From JBBDIM01 sp040880405 (lineage in GTDB: Bacteria > Planctomycetota > Planctomycetia > Pirellulales > Pirellulaceae), in assembly GCA_040880405.1 (NCBI GenBank), contig JBBDIM010000088.1, forward strand, positions 1 to 31,544: 31,544 nt of DNA, written 5' to 3'. A program made the position numbers and the translations under genes. The first letter of the stretch is position 1. Every line of letters begins with the position of its first letter. Below are positions 9,018-17,086 of this stretch, piece by piece. The notes beneath the pieces are model-generated. The model was given only the letters and a program-made list of their open reading frames with translations. It was not told the origin of the DNA and did no database searches.

Positions 9018-9431
9018 CAAATACTCCTTTCGGCTTCACAAATGCGCTCTTGTCCGATGTTGGCAACGCTGGGGTCGCCATCACCGCACGCAAGCGCGGA
9101 TGATCATGGTGTCGCTCGAGTGGCCTGGGCCGCGTTGTGAAGCGAAGCCGAAGGCCTGGGGGGGCATCCTTGACCGCGAAAATTCGAGCAGGGTTTTTTA
9201 ATGGTCCTAACATCCCTGGCGATGGAACCCCGGTTTCGGCGCTTCCACCTTAAAAGGGGCCATCATAAAATGTGTTAGGCGTTCAAAGTTTCCCGTGCGT
9301 TTCGACTTGATGAGCCGGGATCTCGCGACAAGCGAAAGCCCGGTTCTGGCTGCCTCCCAGGCACCGCACCTCGAAGTACGAAACATCAACGGGAATTGTG
9401 CGAAAGGTCTCGCAAAATTCAATAAATCATT
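9018..9431. other. Intergenic region upstream of clpX
   Basis: About 410 bases lie between the clpX start and the stop of the next upstream gene on the same strand. Open frames here are short and lack protein-like composition. The region must carry the clpX promoter unless clpX is read through from upstream, but I could not identify -35/-10 boxes or a HrcA/CIRCE-type inverted repeat with confidence. Confidence 0.5.
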
Positions 9432-9701
9432 TTACCCGGCCCGATCCGCGGCATCGGAATCCTTTGCCGCATCTCGGATACGAGTTGAAATATCCAACTT
9501 TATCTTTCGGAATTCGTCGTTGGTTAACTCACCTCGCGAATGCATTTCGCGGAACTTTGATAGCATTGCTTGGCCGCTCTCCTGGTCCCCGTCTGAGTTA
9601 TCGCGCCAGTTTCTCAGAAAGTGGACCACTAATGCCAGTCCTAAGAGTGACACCGCCAATAACGCGACCGCCTGTGCTAACTCTAAATACCATTGGGACA
9701 T
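9432..9701 (-). CDS. Small SHOCT-like membrane protein
   Basis: The 89-residue protein starts MSQWYLELAQ, has one membrane helix at about residues 10-32 (VALLAVSLLGLALVVHFL), and ends with a short helical domain. That domain, AMLSKFREMHSRGELTNDEF, fits the SHOCT pattern of a short C-terminal domain (helix, G-x-L-[ST]-x-x-E-[FY], helix). The start at 9701 puts the helix near the N-terminus. An in-frame ATG at 9788 would add 29 basic residues; it has GGGAG upstream but at an overlong spacing of 13 bases, so it remains possible. SHOCT domains are thought to mediate oligomer or protein contacts. It is upstream of clpX on the same strand but separated by about 410 bases, so a shared transcript is not implied. 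Confidence 0.7.
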   Translation of the reverse strand: MSQWYLELAQAVALLAVSLLGLALVVHFLRNWRDNSDGDQESGQAMLSKFREMHSRGELTNDEFRKIKLDISTRIRDAAKDSDAADRAG

Positions 9702-10058
9702 ATCGAATCTTAAAAATCGGTAATCTCTCGCGAGTCGGATTGATCGGCGAATCCGCCCGTCAAGCTGGCCGGTACCCTTGGCGGACATGAATTTCTATTA
9801 TCTCCCTAAATTGGGAGTTCGTCCATCATTTCTCCCTCCATCGGAAGTGAAATTTAGACTTGCCCGGCCCTGCCCCGCTCCACTGAGACCCATCGCTTGC
9901 CGCGCGGGGTACCGAGGCGAATTCAACGATGGAAGTGGTCACCTAGCAAATCGGGATCAAATTTCGCCCAACCGGCAAATTGACAACCGCGGGGCCGCCG
10001 CCTACTTTGGCGGTCTACCAACACGCTCAATTCAACGCAGCTTCCAGGAATCAAGAGA
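9702..10058. other. Divergent intergenic region between the SHOCT-like gene and KDPG aldolase
   Basis: No gene is recognised in these 357 bases. A small palindrome at 9802-9817 (ctccc-taaatt-gggag) lies just upstream of the alternative start of the SHOCT-like gene. The region is positioned to hold promoters for both divergent genes, but none is clear enough to mark. Confidence 0.45.
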
Positions 10059-10721
10059 ATGCCGACACGTGAGCAAGTAGTCCAGCGGATCATCGACGTA
10101 GGAATTGTGGCCGTGGTCCGGGCCGATAACGGCGAGATCCTGGCCGAAGTTGCCGAGGCCCTGGTCGAAGGAGGGATCGACGCGATCGAAATTACCTTCA
10201 CCGTGCCCAAGGCTCATCGGGTTCTCGAGCAACTGGCCGACCAGATGGGTGATCGCATCTTGTTGGGTGCCGGGACCGTACTCGATGCCGAGACCGCGAG
10301 AATCGCAATCCTGGCCGGGGCCCAGTTCGTCGTCACGCCGATTGTGGACGTTCCGACGATCGAGCTTTGTCACCGGTATGACATCGCCGCCTTGGCTGGG
10401 GCCTATACCGCCACGGAGGTGATGCGAGCCTGGCAAGCGGGCGCGGGGATCGTCAAACTGTTTCCTTCGGTGGGACCGGCCGGAGCGGAATACTTAAAGG
10501 CGCTTAAAGGCCCGTTTCCCCAGGTCCGCCTGATGCCCACCAGCGGCGTGAATCTTGAAACGGCCGAGGCGTTTCTTAAAGCGGGGGCCTGCGCCTTGGG
10601 GGCCGGTTCGACCCTGGTCGAGAAAAAAGCCCTCGCCGATCGCGACATGGGGCGGATTACCACGTTGGCCAAACAGTATGTGGAGATTGTGTGGCGGTTT
10701 CGCGAGCAAGGGAATTCCTGA
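10059..10721 (+). CDS. eda: KDPG/KHG aldolase (2-dehydro-3-deoxyphosphogluconate aldolase)
   Basis: This class I aldolase of the Entner-Doudoroff and hexuronate pathways cleaves KDPG to pyruvate and glyceraldehyde 3-phosphate. The 220-residue length is normal. Catalytic features are visible: Glu44 in AIEITF, the LGAGTV strand at about residues 69-74, and the Schiff-base lysine at Lys133 in VKLFPS, the same number as in the E. coli enzyme. The phosphate-side loop reads LAGAYTATE where most relatives have a Pro-Gly (PGxxTPTE), a mild departure. The SGVNLE segment and GAGSTLV near the end are also family-typical. AGGA lies upstream of the ATG at 10059. It begins the plus-strand block; the next gene is 92 bases downstream and unrelated, so operon membership is uncertain. 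KDGal aldolase activity on a related sugar acid is possible. Confidence 0.93.
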   Translation: MPTREQVVQRIIDVGIVAVVRADNGEILAEVAEALVEGGIDAIEITFTVPKAHRVLEQLADQMGDRILLGAGTVLDAETARIAILAGAQFVVTPIVDVPTIELCHRYDIAALAGAYTATEVMRAWQAGAGIVKLFPSVGPAGAEYLKALKGPFPQVRLMPTSGVNLETAEAFLKAGACALGAGSTLVEKKALADRDMGRITTLAKQYVEIVWRFREQGNS

Positions 10722-10813
10722 GAAAGCGTTGTGAGGTCGTTCGCGCAAATGTAGGATGGCCGGTAGTCCTTCGCTTGATCGTGATTCGGCGATCCTCTGA
10801 ACTCGAGTCGTCC

Positions 10814-11800
10814 ATGCCCATCTCGTATCACTGCCCGCATTGCCAGACACCGATGGTGGTGTTGGAAAAGTACGCGGGCCAGACCGGGCCTTGCGCGGTT
10901 TGCGCTAAGCCGATCACCATCCCGCTGCCCCGGCAGCGGGATGGCCTGGATCGAGGCGGAGAGTCCATCACGTCGGACGCCGCGCGCGATGGAAATCGAG
11001 ACGGGGCAGATTCTCGGCCGGAGCGGGCCGGATTGTCTCCGATAGTGATTTTTTCCATTCTCATGGGGACGGGAGCGGCCTCGGTTTTGTTGGTCGTGCT
11101 CAGTCTGTTAGTCGTACGATTTGGCATGCCCGCGCTCCAGGCGATGCGGGTCGACAGTATGAATCGCGCCTCGCAGGCGAACCTAAAGAAGATCGCCTTG
11201 GCCCTCAATCAGTACCAAACTGAGCATGGGACCTATCCGCCGGCCTATCTGGTGGATGATCAGGGAACCCCGACGCATTCCTGGCGCGTCCTGATCCTGC
11301 CGCAACTGGGATACGTCGATCTGTACCAACGCTTTGACCTGAATTCCCCCTGGGATTCCCCTCAGAACTCAACCTTGGCATACGAGATGCCGTCGGAATA
11401 CTGCTCGTTCGGGGAACCTCGATTTAGCAATACGGAGACCCGATTTGTCGTGGTGACGGGTGGTGGCACAATGTTTCCGGCCCCGCAGAGCGTCTCGGCC
11501 CAAGCGGTAAAGGATGATCCCCAGACCATTTTAACCGTCGTGGAGATGAACGGGCCGCCGGTGCAGTGGACCACACCCGATAGGGAGCCTAAACGAGGTT
11601 CGGTTGTCATGACCGTCAGCAACGACCCGGAGAACGCTTTGACGCTGGGGCCCACCATGACGGGCAATGTCGCCGTATTAAACGGAGAGGCCTACCATTT
11701 GCCCGAGTATATCTCGACGCCACTCTTGGATGACATGCTGTCGCATTCCGGCGGAGAATACGTTTGGCCGCAACTGGAGTTGATCCTCAACGATAGCTGA
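10814..11800 (+). CDS. Zinc ribbon, membrane helix and DUF1559-like domain protein
   Basis: The start is set at the ATG at 10814 because the protein then begins MPISYHCPHC, the usual opening of planctomycete zinc ribbons; an upstream in-frame GTG adds 41 residues that overlap the aldolase end. The 328-residue protein has Cys7, Cys10, Cys27 and Cys30, a basic-acidic linker, one membrane helix at about residues 78-103 (ILMGTGAASVLLVVLSLLVV), and a C-terminal domain. The sequence NRASQANLKKIALALNQYQ followed by SWRVLILPQLGYVDLYQRF and SPWDSPQN is typical of DUF1559 proteins, a large planctomycete family related to pilin-like proteins. Unlike most DUF1559 proteins it has the ribbon instead of an N-terminal prepilin-type signal. 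The ribbon is predicted inside the cell and the DUF1559 domain outside. Its role is unknown. Confidence 0.85.
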   Translation: MPISYHCPHCQTPMVVLEKYAGQTGPCAVCAKPITIPLPRQRDGLDRGGESITSDAARDGNRDGADSRPERAGLSPIVIFSILMGTGAASVLLVVLSLLVVRFGMPALQAMRVDSMNRASQANLKKIALALNQYQTEHGTYPPAYLVDDQGTPTHSWRVLILPQLGYVDLYQRFDLNSPWDSPQNSTLAYEMPSEYCSFGEPRFSNTETRFVVVTGGGTMFPAPQSVSAQAVKDDPQTILTVVEMNGPPVQWTTPDREPKRGSVVMTVSNDPENALTLGPTMTGNVAVLNGEAYHLPEYISTPLLDDMLSHSGGEYVWPQLELILNDS

Positions 11801-11950
11801 GCCCGCACCGATATCAGCTTGGCCTCATAAGTTGCCAGGGTTCACTGACCGGTACTCGTGGGGTATCCCCGTCAAGCGATATTTCCGTTACGCCGATAAC
11901 CCCTACTGACACGACGTTTGGCCAGTAGGAATTCGGCTTGAAGGATGGAA

Positions 11951-13837
11951 ATGGCAACCAGGGTACCAGTCATGAAATGGAGCGTCGGGGGGATCGCCAT
12001 GTCGATGCTCTTAGTCGCCACGGCTTGGTCCCAGTCCGCCGGTCGGCCAACAGGTGATCCCACAGCGCCCAATGGCAGGCCTCAGGGCCGGACAGGAGGG
12101 CCGGTGGTGACTCGGCATGCTGATTTCGCCATCCCCTACCAGGTGAACGATCCGGCCGTCACGCCCGAGGTCCAACTCATGGTTTCCCGCGATGGCGGAG
12201 CGAACTGGGTGGGAGATCTACGCCAACGAGCCGACGCCGGTCGTTTTCGTTTCCAAGCCGCCGACGACGGTGAGTACTGGTTCGCCGTGCGGACCTTTAA
12301 CACGTCCGGTCGGCCAACCGACGGAGGCAGCTTCTGGCAGCCGGAGCTCAAAGTCCGAGTCGACACGCAGGTTCCGGCCATCAGCCTTGATGTGGAAGTG
12401 TTGTCCAGTGGCGAGGTGATCGCCAAATGGTCGATCCGTGATCCGTCGCTGGATGAATCAAAGATTTATCTCAGCTACCAGACGGCACCGCAGGCACCTT
12501 TTCAGCCGGTCGAGCTCTCGCAAGAGAACAACCGTCGCTCAGGAGATACCATCACTGGCGAGATCCGCTGGTGGCCGATCGCGACGGAGCGAAACATGCT
12601 GGTCCGTATGGACGCCTATGATGAGGGGGGCAATGTGGCGGTTAGCCAGAAGACCGTCGGGCTGCCGCTCGTGGCCAAACGCCCCGCCTGGAACAACTTT
12701 CCTCGCCAGCCGGGCGGAGAGCCGCAAGATACCCACTCGGCGTTCCAGCCGACCGGTCCCGATCGGCGAGATCCCTTTACCCAGGGACGCCAAGGGGGCA
12801 CGCCCCAGTCGATTCCATGGCCGGAGAATAATCAGCGTGGGCCGCTGCCAGTCGGTGGACAGTTCGCCGGCGGAACCGCGCCTCCTACGGGAAATATGCC
12901 TGCCTTGCCGGGCGTCACTCCACCCGCCGCGCACATGGCGGGAAACCAGGGAACCTGGACGCCAACCGGCTCCTCGCCGGGGGCAACGCGTTCGGGCCTC
13001 CAGCGGCCTGGGGGTGGCGATTTGGCAGCGCAGCCGCAATCCGCGGGGGCGTCCACCGCGCCTGGTCAACAAGGCCCGGGGCGCTTCGAGGCGGCCAGTA
13101 TGAAGATGGAGCCGCCGGTTGCCAATCCACAGCCGCAGCCCAGACGGTCCGCTGTGGGATTGCCGCCAGGGGTGAAACCATCAATGACCAATCAAAAGCG
13201 GTTTGCCTTGAACTACAGTGTCGATACGGTTGGGCCGTCGGGTGTCGGACAAGTGGAGCTGTGGGTGACCCATGACGGAGGAAAATCATGGGAGCCGGGC
13301 GGGGTGGATCCGGATCGCCAAAGCCCGTTCGACGTGGAGGTTCAGCAGGAAGGAAACTATGGCTTCCGAATCGTGGTCGAGGGCGGAAACGGGCTCACCG
13401 GCCGCCGTCCGCAAGCCGGCGACCTGGCCGATATCTGGGTCGCGGTCGATACCAACCAACCGGTGGTGACCATCACCTCGGTCGTATACGGCGAGGGGCA
13501 CCGAGCGGGCGAACTCGATATCGCGTGGACCGCTCATGACGCCAACCTGGCGGAGGCCCCGATCTCCATCTACTACAGTTCCAGCGCTGCCGGGCCGTGG
13601 GAGATGGTTGCCGAGGGGCTTGAAAATACCGGACTGTACACCTGGCGGATTTCACCCGATGTGCCGGCCGACATCTATTTAAAGATCGTCGCGGAGGATG
13701 GTGCCGGAAACGGAGGAGAGTACATCCTCAGCCGACCGATCGAGAACGACGGACTAGTTCCGCAAGCGAAAATCAAATCGATCGAGTCGCTACCAGCCAA
13801 AACCGACCAGGCAAAATTGCCGGTCTCAATCCGCTAA
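11951..13837 (+). CDS. Secreted protein with duplicated beta-sandwich-like domain
   Basis: The protein has an N-terminal signal peptide (MKWSVGGIAMSMLLVATAWS, then cleavage near SQSAG). Three in-frame ATGs occur at 11945, 11951 and 11972; AAGG at 11941-11944 best fits the second, while the third gives the most compact signal peptide. Two homologous halves are visible. The first has VQLMVSRDGGANW, YWFAVRTFN and VDTQVPAISLDV; the second has VELWVTHDGGKSW, YGFRIVVEGG and VDTNQPVVTITSV. Each half also contains a KWSIRDPSLDESKIYLSY / DIAWTAHDANLAEAPISIYY pair. About 180 residues of Pro/Gly/Gln-rich, probably disordered linker separate them. The pattern suggests Ig-like or BNR-like beta domains exposed outside the cytoplasm. 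The function is unknown; it could be an envelope or adhesion protein. Confidence 0.8.
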   Translation: MATRVPVMKWSVGGIAMSMLLVATAWSQSAGRPTGDPTAPNGRPQGRTGGPVVTRHADFAIPYQVNDPAVTPEVQLMVSRDGGANWVGDLRQRADAGRFRFQAADDGEYWFAVRTFNTSGRPTDGGSFWQPELKVRVDTQVPAISLDVEVLSSGEVIAKWSIRDPSLDESKIYLSYQTAPQAPFQPVELSQENNRRSGDTITGEIRWWPIATERNMLVRMDAYDEGGNVAVSQKTVGLPLVAKRPAWNNFPRQPGGEPQDTHSAFQPTGPDRRDPFTQGRQGGTPQSIPWPENNQRGPLPVGGQFAGGTAPPTGNMPALPGVTPPAAHMAGNQGTWTPTGSSPGATRSGLQRPGGGDLAAQPQSAGASTAPGQQGPGRFEAASMKMEPPVANPQPQPRRSAVGLPPGVKPSMTNQKRFALNYSVDTVGPSGVGQVELWVTHDGGKSWEPGGVDPDRQSPFDVEVQQEGNYGFRIVVEGGNGLTGRRPQAGDLADIWVAVDTNQPVVTITSVVYGEGHRAGELDIAWTAHDANLAEAPISIYYSSSAAGPWEMVAEGLENTGLYTWRISPDVPADIYLKIVAEDGAGNGGEYILSRPIENDGLVPQAKIKSIESLPAKTDQAKLPVSIR

Positions 13838-13945
13838 CCCCTTTTTCGCACGCGCCGCTGCTGACCCGCTGGTCCCTCGCGCGAAAAATGGCTAAGTTGC
13901 CATGGTAGGTTTTCCCTTCGCTTGACCCTTCCCTGCCCCGTGGCG

Positions 13946-15028
13946 ATGTCCAATACCCACCACTATTTCGATCTCGACCCAGATGCGTCCATCCCGGCGG
14001 TGGTGGTATTGTTTGGCCGGGACGCCTTCCTGCGGCGATTGGCTGGGGAGCAGGTGACCTCCGGCGTCCTCGGTAAGGATGCTGATGTCCCCTACGCGAA
14101 ACTTTCCGGCAGTGTCGCGACCTGGGCCGATGTGGCCGACGAAGTGAACACGATGAGCCTGTTTGGGGGCTCCGGGCGCCGGTTGGTGGTGCTGGAAGAG
14201 GCGGACTCGTTTATCACCAAGTTTCGGGACGAACTGGAAAAGTTTCTGGAGCGAAAGCGGACCGGCGGGGTGCTGGTCTTGCAGGTCGATCGCTGGCCGT
14301 CAAATACCCGGCTCTATAAAAAGTGTGACGAGTTCGGATTGCAGATCGAGTGCAACCCACCGGAAAAGAAAGCTGGCAAGCGGCCGGTGCTGGACAGGCC
14401 TCGTCTGGCCAAGTGGTTCGCCACACGAACCCCAGAGCTGCATGGGGCGAAAATCACGATCGGGGCGGTCGAACAGTTAATTGAACTACTGGGGTCGGAG
14501 TTGGGGCTGATCGATCAGGAGATCGAACGACTGGCCCTGTTCGTCGAGGTGGGGGGAACGATTGACGAACAACTGGTGCTGGAGCAGGTCCACGGTGGGC
14601 AGTTGCAGGCGATGTGGGATCTGGTCGATGCGGCCGTCGAAGGGCAATCGTCCGAGGCGATTGTCCAACTCGATCGGTTCTTTCAAGCGGGAGACAAACC
14701 GCAAAAGCTATATGGGCAGATCGCCTGGTCGCTCCGCCGGTATGCGGCGGCGACCAGGATTTTTCAACGGGCGCAGCGCCGCGGCGATGCCATCTCACTC
14801 CGTGATGCCCTCAAGTCGGCTGGATTTCCTGCCTGGCCCAAAGCTTTGGCCGAGGCGGAACGGCGGCTCAAGCTGCTGGGGCAAATACGGGGCGGGGACC
14901 TCTTCAGCAAGATGCTGGAAATCGACATCGCCCTGAAAGGCTCGCACTCGCATGAACAACGCGGGCGTCTGCTCCTGGAAACTTTGATCGCCAGTTTCGC
15001 GAAAGAAGTCGATCCACGCCGCGTGTGA
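13946..15028 (+). CDS. holA: DNA polymerase III delta subunit
   Basis: The delta subunit opens the beta sliding clamp as part of the clamp-loader complex. The 360-residue length and general layout fit the family: an N-terminal Rossmann-like domain with VVVLFGRDAFLRRL, MSLFGGSGRRLVVLEEADSF and VLVLQVDRWPSNTRLYK, a middle lid region (LIELLGSELGLIDQEIERLAL), and a C-terminal helical collar domain (GDKPQKLYGQIAWSLRRYAA, then LEIDIALKGSHSHEQRGRLL). The segment LGSELGLIDQEIERL is a hallmark of HolA. The ATG at 13946 (MSNTHHYFDL) is preferred over an in-frame TTG at 13922. The gene stands between two envelope-protein genes with its own upstream gap of about 110 bases, so it is probably transcribed independently. 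Confidence 0.92.
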   Translation: MSNTHHYFDLDPDASIPAVVVLFGRDAFLRRLAGEQVTSGVLGKDADVPYAKLSGSVATWADVADEVNTMSLFGGSGRRLVVLEEADSFITKFRDELEKFLERKRTGGVLVLQVDRWPSNTRLYKKCDEFGLQIECNPPEKKAGKRPVLDRPRLAKWFATRTPELHGAKITIGAVEQLIELLGSELGLIDQEIERLALFVEVGGTIDEQLVLEQVHGGQLQAMWDLVDAAVEGQSSEAIVQLDRFFQAGDKPQKLYGQIAWSLRRYAAATRIFQRAQRRGDAISLRDALKSAGFPAWPKALAEAERRLKLLGQIRGGDLFSKMLEIDIALKGSHSHEQRGRLLLETLIASFAKEVDPRRV

Positions 15029-15196
15029 ACTCGCCGCGAGTGCTAGCGAGATCCAAGTTGGCTGTTCGGTATCTCTTGCGTCAATCTAGAGCTTTTCCTA
15101 CTATCCTGCGGTCAAAATGTCGAAATCGCGCTGGGGGCACGTATTTGCCTGGCCGATTTGGTTCTGTTCGCCGCGAGTCGAGAGTTGGAAGTGGAA

Positions 15197-17062
15197 ATGC
15201 CCAGAACGACTGCCGTATTGCTGCTTTGCGTGGCAATCACTCAATCGGGCTGCATGAGCGGGTGGGGAGTCCCTTCTCCGCCGTCGCAGAGCGCGCTGAC
15301 GTCCTACTTGGATTCCCCAGCCCAGGGTGGAGCGAGTGCCGACCGTCGCGATTCGCAGGCCACGACGCAGGTTGCGCGCGTTGAGACTTCCGACCAGCAG
15401 GACGTCGTCTCCAGCTTGGCGGCCAAGGCCGAGGCTCGGTTGGCCGCGGCGCAAAAACCGCTCGGCTACGAGGCCCGCGTCGCGCGTCTCGATCTGCCGG
15501 AATCGGACAAAGAGCAAATCCTGGAAGACTTTAGCGCCGCGAGCGATGCCCAGTGGGAAGAGCTGCTTACAAAACTAGAACCGGTATTCCTACGGGAGAC
15601 CCGTGTCGCCCAGTCTCCGTCCCAAGCACCAGCGCAGCAGCAGAAGGCTCAGCAGGGGGACCTGGCCGCTCAATTCGCGGAGAAGCTAGTCACGCGTCAC
15701 CTGGAGAACAAGCCAGAGACCGCGCAGGAACAGCCACAGCGTCTTCCCGAACCGGTTGGCACTCCCTCCGCGGAACACCTAGCGGGAGTCGACGCAAGTC
15801 AGTATCCACGTACCGACCAAGGGCATGCACCGGTATCCAGGGCGGTCGTGGCGGCAAGGGCCGACAACGAAAAGATGCCCACGGAATTTGTTCACGCCCA
15901 AACCGACATCCGCTTGGCGGCCCATAGCTCCGCGGTCGGCAAGGACGATGGAGGACTGTACCCGGAGCAACTGGCCAGCCACGCTCAAGCGGTTCCCGGC
16001 TCGCAACTCTCGCACGGAATCCCGCGCAAATCGACCAAACCTTCCGACGGTGAGACTGGGGAGACCAGCGAACCGCGTGAGCTTTCGCCGCTAGAGTGGT
16101 TGGTGATGGAAGTGATCTGGGAGCATAAGCAAATCTCTGCGGAGGTCCTGCTGAAAGAAATGAGGCACCGCTCGCCGATCGCCGGGGGCCCTCGTCAGGG
16201 TAAACCGACGGACGACCAAAACCCCGATCCAGCGGCCATGCAGCCGGATGAGTTGTACGGCGTTTTGTACGATCTGCGGGACGCCGGTTGGATTACCGAG
16301 GGGCGACGTGGCAATGCGATCAACTTCTGGGCTTTGAAGCCCAAACCGAAAAACCACACACCCGACTGGAACAGCCAACTAGACTCGACCATCGCCAGCC
16401 TGGAACAGGAGGTCGGAAATCGCCGCCTGTCCGAGTCGCAGCGAGCCCAAATGGAGCTGCGGCTCCGTATGTTGTATCTACTCAGCGGCCGCAAGTCGGA
16501 CGCCGTCTCCAAGGTGGACTTACTTCCGGAGGACGAGCAGGAGGTTTGGTCGCAGTTGATCTTCGGCATGGAAGACTACATGAAAACCGGCGAAATGCCA
16601 GCCGATCGCCGCAGCCTGTTGGCCCTGGGGGCGTTCCGCCGAGCCACCGACCGCCTGCGTGAGGTCAGCCCGTTGGAGCTGCGAAACATTGAGTTTATCC
16701 AAAGCGTCGACAGTTTCGGCCAGTTCAAAAAATTTCCGCAACCGGAGTTCCGTGAAGGGCAGGAAGTGTTGCTGTATGTCGAGATCGACAACTTCACTTC
16801 CGAGCACAGCGGCGATACCTTTGAAACGGTACTCAGTGGCGGATACGAAATTTATGATCCCGCCGGACGCCGCGTCGACGCCCGCAAGTTCGCCGAAGTG
16901 AAGGACACCTGCCAGCAGCAGCGGCGCGATTTTTATGTGCCGTACCGGATCTATATGCCGGATGAGATTGCCCCGGGGAATTACCGGATGGAACTGACCA
17001 TCACCGACAACAAGGCGGAGAAGTTTGGCCAGGCGTCGATCGAGTTCCGCATCAAGAAGTAG
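15197..17062 (+). CDS. Lipoprotein with BlaI-like winged-helix domain
   Basis: The ATG at 15197 gives a short signal sequence (MPRTTAVLLLCVAITQSGC) whose Cys19 fits a weak lipobox. An upstream in-frame start at 15158 would add 13 residues and blur it. The 621-residue protein then has a long low-complexity Gln/Pro/Ala-rich stretch to about residue 285. At about residues 295-375 a segment resembles a BlaI/MecI-type winged helix: LSPLEWLVMEVIWEHKQISA, then DELYGVLYDLRDAGWITEGR and a wing ending NAINFWALKP. A helical stretch follows, and then a C-terminal beta-rich domain (VLLYVEIDNFTSE, GGYEIYDPAGRRVDARKF, PGNYRMELTITDN) of about 130 residues. A winged helix in an exported lipoprotein is odd; it may mediate protein contacts rather than DNA binding. 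The next gene starts 25 bases downstream. Confidence 0.8.
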   Translation: MPRTTAVLLLCVAITQSGCMSGWGVPSPPSQSALTSYLDSPAQGGASADRRDSQATTQVARVETSDQQDVVSSLAAKAEARLAAAQKPLGYEARVARLDLPESDKEQILEDFSAASDAQWEELLTKLEPVFLRETRVAQSPSQAPAQQQKAQQGDLAAQFAEKLVTRHLENKPETAQEQPQRLPEPVGTPSAEHLAGVDASQYPRTDQGHAPVSRAVVAARADNEKMPTEFVHAQTDIRLAAHSSAVGKDDGGLYPEQLASHAQAVPGSQLSHGIPRKSTKPSDGETGETSEPRELSPLEWLVMEVIWEHKQISAEVLLKEMRHRSPIAGGPRQGKPTDDQNPDPAAMQPDELYGVLYDLRDAGWITEGRRGNAINFWALKPKPKNHTPDWNSQLDSTIASLEQEVGNRRLSESQRAQMELRLRMLYLLSGRKSDAVSKVDLLPEDEQEVWSQLIFGMEDYMKTGEMPADRRSLLALGAFRRATDRLREVSPLELRNIEFIQSVDSFGQFKKFPQPEFREGQEVLLYVEIDNFTSEHSGDTFETVLSGGYEIYDPAGRRVDARKFAEVKDTCQQQRRDFYVPYRIYMPDEIAPGNYRMELTITDNKAEKFGQASIEFRIKK

Positions 17063-17086
17063 AGCCTTACGGTACGGAGTCCCCCA

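Noticed and set aside
9300..9345. Imperfect hairpin agccggg ... cccggtt as a terminator of the SHOCT-like gene
   Set aside because: The stem is short and broken by a second small stem, and no T run follows on the minus strand.
13842..13888. Inverted repeat tttttcgc / gcgaaaaa upstream of holA as a terminator
   Set aside because: The arms are only eight bases with a 31-base loop and no GC-rich stem near the loop. It could be chance; evidence is too weak to mark.
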